This document shows, piece by piece, positions 58,257 through 64,000 of a DNA stretch of 64,000 nt. The notes under the pieces are model-generated. The model saw nothing but the letters and a program-made list of their open reading frames with translations. It had not been told where the DNA came from and did no database searches. A program made the position numbers and the translations under genes. Every line of letters begins with the position of its first letter. Within the stretch, counting starts at the first letter, position 1. The stretch lies in the NCBI GenBank assembly GCA_028095005.1, contig CM051461.1, positions 64,599,840 through 64,663,839 on the forward strand, read 5' to 3'. This DNA is from Rhynchospora pubera. Its lineage: Eukaryota; Streptophyta; Magnoliopsida; Poales; Cyperaceae.

Positions 58257-60706
58257 CAGTGAAGCGAACAGGGTGATGCGAGATGAAGAGGATCCCCAGC
58301 TGGACCAAGCGCTTGGAGGAATGCCGCCTTGAGATATTCTATTAGAAAAACTGTTGAGAGAAAGAGAGTAGAGAAGTCTGAGAGCAACGAGTGAAGGTAC
58401 AAGTCTTTCTTCTTTGAGTTAAATCCTTCTCTTAGATTCTGTTATCTGTATTTTTGAGAGAAATTAAGTTATTTGATTATTGTTGTGCAATTGAATCTTA
58501 TTAGGTTTGCTTGATTTGGAAAATTTGGGAATTTCTATTTCTGATTGGAATTAGGTTCAATTGATGGTTGTTAGATGGGAATTGAGGGAAATAGATTATA
58601 GGCATGATTAAAATTGATAATTGATGATAGTAACTGATGTATTAAGTTGATATAATAGGCACGTTGGGTCATATATAGAGTAATTATTGTATACAGGGCA
58701 TGTTTAGGCTTAATTTTGCATGGCAATAGCATTAAATTGAAGTTAGTAATGCAATTTAGCATGGTACTCGTTTTTACCAGTGAGATGGAAATGAAGTTGA
58801 CTTTCTTGTGGTTGATTAAGCAATTGTCTTTCTTAATTAGAATAGCTAAATATATTTATGCTTTTGGCCTCTCAACAGACTTACGGAGTGTCGGCTGAAG
58901 AGGCGTACCGACATGAGAGAAGGAATAACCGGCATAGTAAATATGCAAAGAAGAAAGAATTTATGTGTTTGGTAGAGAAAGATTAAGGTATGAAATTAGA
59001 AGTGATCATGGCCACATGAAGGTTTCTGGACAAATTCCACGAGAAGTCCAAACTTTTGCTTGAAATTTCTAATATTGTACTATATACGTGATATTTTTAG
59101 GTGATATGTTTTTGTTGATTTTATGTTGAATTTGTAAAAAAATTGAATGTCATTTGAGTGATTTATAAAATAATTTTGAATTATAAATAATCTGTGTCAT
59201 TTTTGATGCTTTATTAAATCATTATAAATTAATATAATGTGATATAGTAAATAAACACATGGATAAGGGTCCCATAATCCCATCACGTGTAATATGCTGT
59301 AAAATAAAATATGGACGTGGGTCCCACATGTAATGATTTGCTATTCACGTGAAAATTTGCTACAGATGTGGGTCCCATATGTGAAAATATGGGTACACAC
59401 GTAACACACCTGTCAAAATATATCGAAACTTATATTAATCCGGGTTATTGGATCCGGATCCGTTACTATTCATAAGCACCGTTGCGAATAGTAATCGGAT
59501 CTAAACAAATATTAATCGGGGTTATTGGATCCGGATCCGTTACTATTCATCAGCACTGTTGCGGATTAGTAATCGGATCTGGCCCGTCCCTTCTGTTTCT
59601 TCCATCGTGGCCATCTGATGTCTTTAGCTCCAGCCGCTTGATCTTCTCTTTCGAGATAGTTCCTTTCTCCGCCTCGATTCCCTCTGCTCCGTACAGTTCC
59701 TCTCATGTCGTGCCCTGGGTGATGCTCGCGGACCGGGTATCTAGAGGTGTCCATGTGTTGTGGTACGGATTCTCTTCGATGAGATGGTCCTGGTCTGTGC
59801 GCCGTTCCCTCTACTTTCGTCTATTTCGCTACTACTGTTCTTCTGTGCTCCGATTGTGGTCCATTGCTTCGATTTGCGTTTGCTCTTCTCTGCACTGGGT
59901 TCACTGCACCTCTGGTTCTGGTTCGGGGGTTCTACGCTGCTTTTTGTTGGTCTCTGTCTATTTGCGCTCTGCGATTTGTACTGCTGGTGTGTTTTACCAA
60001 GCTCGCCATGCTTCATCCCTATCCTCTTCCCTTTTCTTTGTCAGACTTGCTTATTAGGCTTCTCCTCTTTTTTTCTCTTTTTTTCCCGTCTTTGCTGCTT
60101 GAGGTTGGATTGCTTCGCGCTCATTGAGCGATCTGTTTGTCTTTTCATGTATGGATTAGTATTGTTTTGGTTCCTGTTTTCCTGCCAGAAAGAACCACCC
60201 AAAAAAAACGCAACAAAACTTTCTTCTTATGCTTTGGACGGATTGGTTTAGGTGCTCTTTTACTGACATGCTTCGATTTTATCTCTCTTTCCTTCTATTT
60301 TGTACCATTTCCTATTTCAATTTAGTCTTGGACTGATTAGCTCATTTTCATCTCTCTTGCAGTTCCCTGGTTGAGATTTTAATAAGTTGTGAAGCATGGT
60401 CAGGAGATTAAGCGAGAAGCACTTCCTTCTACTGTTTTTTTTTTTCTAATTTCTTAATTTTTTTTAGCTTTGGTATCTATATATTTTTAATCCCTTTTTT
60501 TATTTCCTTTCTACAGCGGTGATGCAATACCAGTACAGGAGAAGACAAGCACAGGGATTGAAGGAGGCCTTGCATGAGGTGAAGGTTTCTTCTTTTTATG
60601 TTATAATTTATGGTTATGGAAAATGTATGCTAATTTTCTCGCTGTCGCAAGTCCAACAGCAAAATGAGAATCGATTTCTCAGGTATCTTCGCACTTATTA
60701 TTATTA

Positions 60707-60736
60707 CTAGCAGCAGTGCCCGCTCAATGTGCGGGC
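60707..60736 (-). mobile_element. Helitron 3' terminus, unit 4
   Basis: Same hairpin and CTAG end as at 41227-41256. Confidence 0.75.
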
Positions 60737-61551
60737 AATTCTTTATTTGATATATTTAAAAAAGTTATTAAAGATTTAATAGCTGTGTTGGTTGCACAAT
60801 GTAGAATGAATTATGTCATCTGTGCTCATTATTTATATATATCTACTTTTCTTTTTTACATCATTTAGTTATTATTAACCAATAATACATCATCACTTTT
60901 TATATTGTCATTTCTTAACTTAAATGCTGCGATTATTTTATTGCTATATTTCGTTTATTTATCTCTTAATCAATATCATATCAATGTATGAAGATTATTT
61001 CCTTTTGCCTAATTGCAATGAATTCTTCAAATATCTCTTTCAAAATATTTACAATTAAAGAGTGCGGATATTTGGCCATCCACTTACTTTTTATTGGCCG
61101 AATTAATAAATATTTATGAATGCACATTTAATATGATTGGTGACATAAAAGGAACATACTTATATCTATAATTAAATAGGAATGCAGCAAAATATTTCCA
61201 TTACACTCTATCATCAGTATGTACTTCAAAATCTAACAAATTTTCAAACATTGATAGTAGCCATCAAGAAACAAAATCTAACAAATTACATTGTTATTTG
61301 CTTTTCATTTCTTGAGCCAATGCACCCAAATTAAAAGCCAAACGTAATGGCAAAATTAAAAAGAATGAAAACTGAAACTGAAATAAACTAAACTAAGCTG
61401 TCTCTACAAATAAGGTCATACATTTTTTGTCATCTATACGCTGCTTGTGTCTCAAGTCATCTTTATTCAATACATATTCAAACCAATTTTACTGGACAAC
61501 CATCCTGTCATCTTTACACTGCACTTATATCTCAGGTCGTACATTTCCTAA

Positions 61552-61740
61552 GGCTCCGTTTGGATGGCTTCTTCCCAGAATAAGGAATAAGGAATAACCA
61601 CTTTTTACCAATAAATTTATTTCTAACCATCCAAACTCTTCACAAAAGTTACACACTTCCCAATAAATTTATCCCTTCCAAATAAATTTCTTCCCTTCTT
61701 CCTTCTTCCTACCTTATTCTCAACGCATCCAAACGGAGCC
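61552..61740. mobile_element. Tourist-like MITE, unit 4 copy
   Basis: Same element and TAA flanks as at 32333. Confidence 0.88.
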
Positions 61741-62078
61741 TAAGAAACAATATTCCATACTTTATGTTTAAAGATGGATTGAGCTTTTCTGCCTCAGTCT
61801 CTTACTTAAGTTTGTTGACAATATATTGAAATTGAAAATTAGAAAGGTTGCAAAGATCTAAATTGTCTCCAAGCGCAGTTCTCCTCTAAAGGCTACAAGA
61901 GCTCCTTCTTCACCCTATAGAATCATGCAAACATCTCTTTTATTTATAATTGAATACATAATATGCATTATAATTGAACATAGTGAAACTAACTCCATCT
62001 CCATTTTCAATCCAATTAAACTCTAAACAACAGTTAATAAAATTAGTGGTGGTAAGGTACAACACCTGCTTTCTCACA

Positions 62079-62534
62079 GCAAGTGGTTCTTGCCATCGAC
62101 TGAATGGAAAGGTACAGCACCTACTTTCTCACAGCATCAACCAAATGCCAGAAACTCATAACCGCCTTGGCAATGGTTCTTGTCATCCTTGCCTGGCTAT
62201 TGTGCAAATTCACCTCTTCAAATTTCTCTAGGCCTTCATTAACAATCCACCTGCAGACTTAGGATGCAGCAGCAATTTTCCATGAACGCTCCTACAAAAT
62301 TGAACAAATCTGTGATCAAGACAGTAAGCAAATTTAGTATTACACAATGCCACATCAGCTTTTGACTGATTGAAGTGTTGACTAATAGATAATTTGTCAA
62401 TTACAAATATATTTATGCAGAATAGGTCACATAATTCACATTTAATTGCATCCAACATTCTTATAGCCAACTAAAAAGAATGCACCTTCTTTTCAAACTC
62501 TATTGCTGCCCTAGCGGAAAAGCATGTAAGCTTC
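62079..62534 (-). pseudogene. HSA-domain gene fragment, unit 4
   Basis: Counterpart of 32860-33315. Confidence 0.52.
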
Positions 62535-63814
62535 CTGAGAAATAACTAAAACTCGTAGAAAATTGTAATATATATGAAAGATTAGAAGGAGACTTACCAC
62601 ATGTAGGTCTACAATAAAGAAGAATGTCTCATACAAATCCAGAAACCAATGTGAACCAGAAAAAAATAGGTCATGCAGACTTGACATTGTATTTTACAAA
62701 TTTAAAATATACAATGGTTTTTAATTGTGGGAGAAAAATGAAAGAAATAACCTGAAGAGCCCAATTCTTAATGGCACCAAGGTAATTACCGAGATGTACT
62801 GATCTAGTATGAACTCTAGAGACGACCCTTTTCCTATAATGGACAATCACATTCAAAATTTATAATGAAAAACGTAACTTATGTTCTTTCAGGCATTTAT
62901 GTCGAGCACATCGTATGCAACCCGAAATAAAAAAATTGCAGCAACATGTTACCTCCTTTGTTTTGGGTGTTGACGAAGCATCTGAGACCTCAGCCTGTGA
63001 CACCAAAGAGAGGCATAAGAGCGAACTGCCAAGCTAATTTTCCTCGAATTCAAACTCTCATAACTGCAATTACAAAAAGAAAAATAAACAAAGAACAAAT
63101 CATTTGCAAAGAATATCATCTACAGCTAAGGTGTCAAGCTGGTATAATTACAAGAACAAGCAATTACATTATCTGATTTTATTCAGTGACAAATGATACT
63201 TAAGCTATCTGACTTTACCGTCATTACATTTGAGTTTATCCTATAGACGTATCAATGATGAACCTTCACTTGATAGTATCTTACCAGGTTCCATAATGAT
63301 CAAAACTAAGGGTCATGACTTACATGTAAACGGTATCATCATACACATTACCTACCTGACACCTTATTTATGAACAGGGATGACATGTTCAGTGGACTAT
63401 ACTCCATTCATCTTATACCACAAGTACACACTTTCCTAAAATACCCTTAATGAATATTGGCTCACTTCTTTCAAACCATGCTTCTTTTTATATTTCTGTT
63501 TCATTCTGTTGTCCAATTAAGTACACCCATGCATCAATTCATACACTTCAATATTTATCTATTATTCCTAAATTCATGCCCTTTTATTTCTTTTATTTTT
63601 TACTGAACCTGATCATTTTTCTTGCTTACCGAGTAATTGAGAATGCCACTGCCTCACTCTTTGAGATTTTTTACTGCAATCAATCAACATGCGACTTTTA
63701 CTCCTTTTTTATTATCATGCACCTTCCCAGTATTTTAAAGGAATGAAATTGGATTGCAGATTGTACAATTTCTGGATATCTCATAGAAATAGTAAAAGAA
63801 AAATAATGACATAC

Positions 63815-64000
63815 ATGAATAGGAGGAACCAGGCGCAACACATGGCATGAATCCACGGCTCGGGAGTGGTTTCCATAGCTTCTCAAACTCAGCTGAGGTG
63901 ACCCGATCACTACCGCCCAACTGTGAAATCTAAAGTAGTGAAACAATACAAAGAGATTTCCATGATTGATTGGACCAAGACTCTACACTATCTATATGCA
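63815..64000 (-). pseudogene. O-fucosyltransferase-like fragment, unit 4, cut by window end
   Basis: Only the EFEKLWKPLPSRGFMPC exon (63920-63815) is visible; the upstream exons lie beyond 64000. Confidence 0.5.

Larger units (their letters stand above)
50892..60630. repeat. Tandem array unit 3 (9,739 bp)
   Basis: Nearly identical to unit 2. Private difference: ACATAATTCTCAC at about 54551 where others have ACCTAATTCTCAC. T-run lengths also vary near 50694 and 60435. Confidence 0.97.
60631..64000. repeat. Tandem array unit 4 (partial, runs off the window)
   Basis: Continues the array without a break to the last base, so the true copy number is unknown. It shares AAATGCTGCG (60923) with unit 1, whereas units 2 and 3 have AAATGGTGCG. 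Confidence 0.97.

Noticed and set aside
31424..64000. Helitron concatemer formed by rolling-circle replication
   Set aside because: In such a concatemer the 3' CTAG would abut the 5' TC of the next copy. Here about 76 bp of other sequence and an exon-like piece lie between the unit border and the CTAG, so simple tandem duplication fits better.

Overview
This is nuclear DNA of a flowering plant. The evidence is AT-rich sequence, a spliced glutathione peroxidase gene with plant-type sequence and six exons, and dense plant transposable elements: Ty1/copia, CACTA, hAT, Tourist-like MITEs and Helitron termini. I cannot name the species. I saw no rRNA, tRNA, CRISPR or bacterial gene organisation. 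Exon coordinates were worked out by hand from reading frames and GT/AG borders. Element borders rest on terminal motifs plus target-site duplications (TSDs) read directly in the sequence.

Layout. Positions 1-7,000 are decayed: a leucine-rich-repeat pseudogene (519-1112) and Helitron 3' ends on the minus (21) and plus (6393) strands. From 7,024 to 12,862, a TIR element with ~112-bp inverted ends has been split by a Ty1/copia element (7729-12479) with two LTRs, a PBS and a polypurine tract, but a broken polyprotein. From 12,863 to 19,000 there are two Tourist-like MITEs, then a LINE relic split by a 3,699-bp CACTA element (14919-18617). The CACTA has an ATG TSD, arrays of a hairpin-forming TGTAACGGTTATT repeat at both ends, and an intact two-exon minus-strand gene (432 aa). 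From 19,000 to 31,400 a fold-back MITE family, three of four copies bordered by (TA)n runs, and hAT elements surround a complete glutathione peroxidase gene (23545-30957; 171 aa). Introns 2, 3 and 5 of that gene are filled with mobile elements, including a copia relic that itself holds two further insertions.

From 31,424 to the window end lies the most striking structure: a head-to-tail tandem array of a ~9.74-kb unit. Three full units (31424-41150, 41151-50891, 50892-60630) and part of a fourth are visible. The units are almost identical. Each carries a Helitron 3' terminus on the minus strand and, upstream on that same strand, exon-like fragments of unrelated host genes: an O-fucosyltransferase-like piece and an HSA-domain piece with in-frame stops. 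Other parts hold a Tourist-like MITE, a CX3C-X11-CX3C fragment resembling a vicilin N-terminal hairpin, a block of GTGGGTCCCA repeats and a GC-richer block related to 2207-2990. I read the unit as a Helitron-bearing mosaic that later amplified as a macrosatellite. An assembly error must be ruled out, although small consistent differences between units argue for real copies.

The only genes that look functional are the glutathione peroxidase gene and the CACTA passenger gene. Everything else is mobile or relic DNA.
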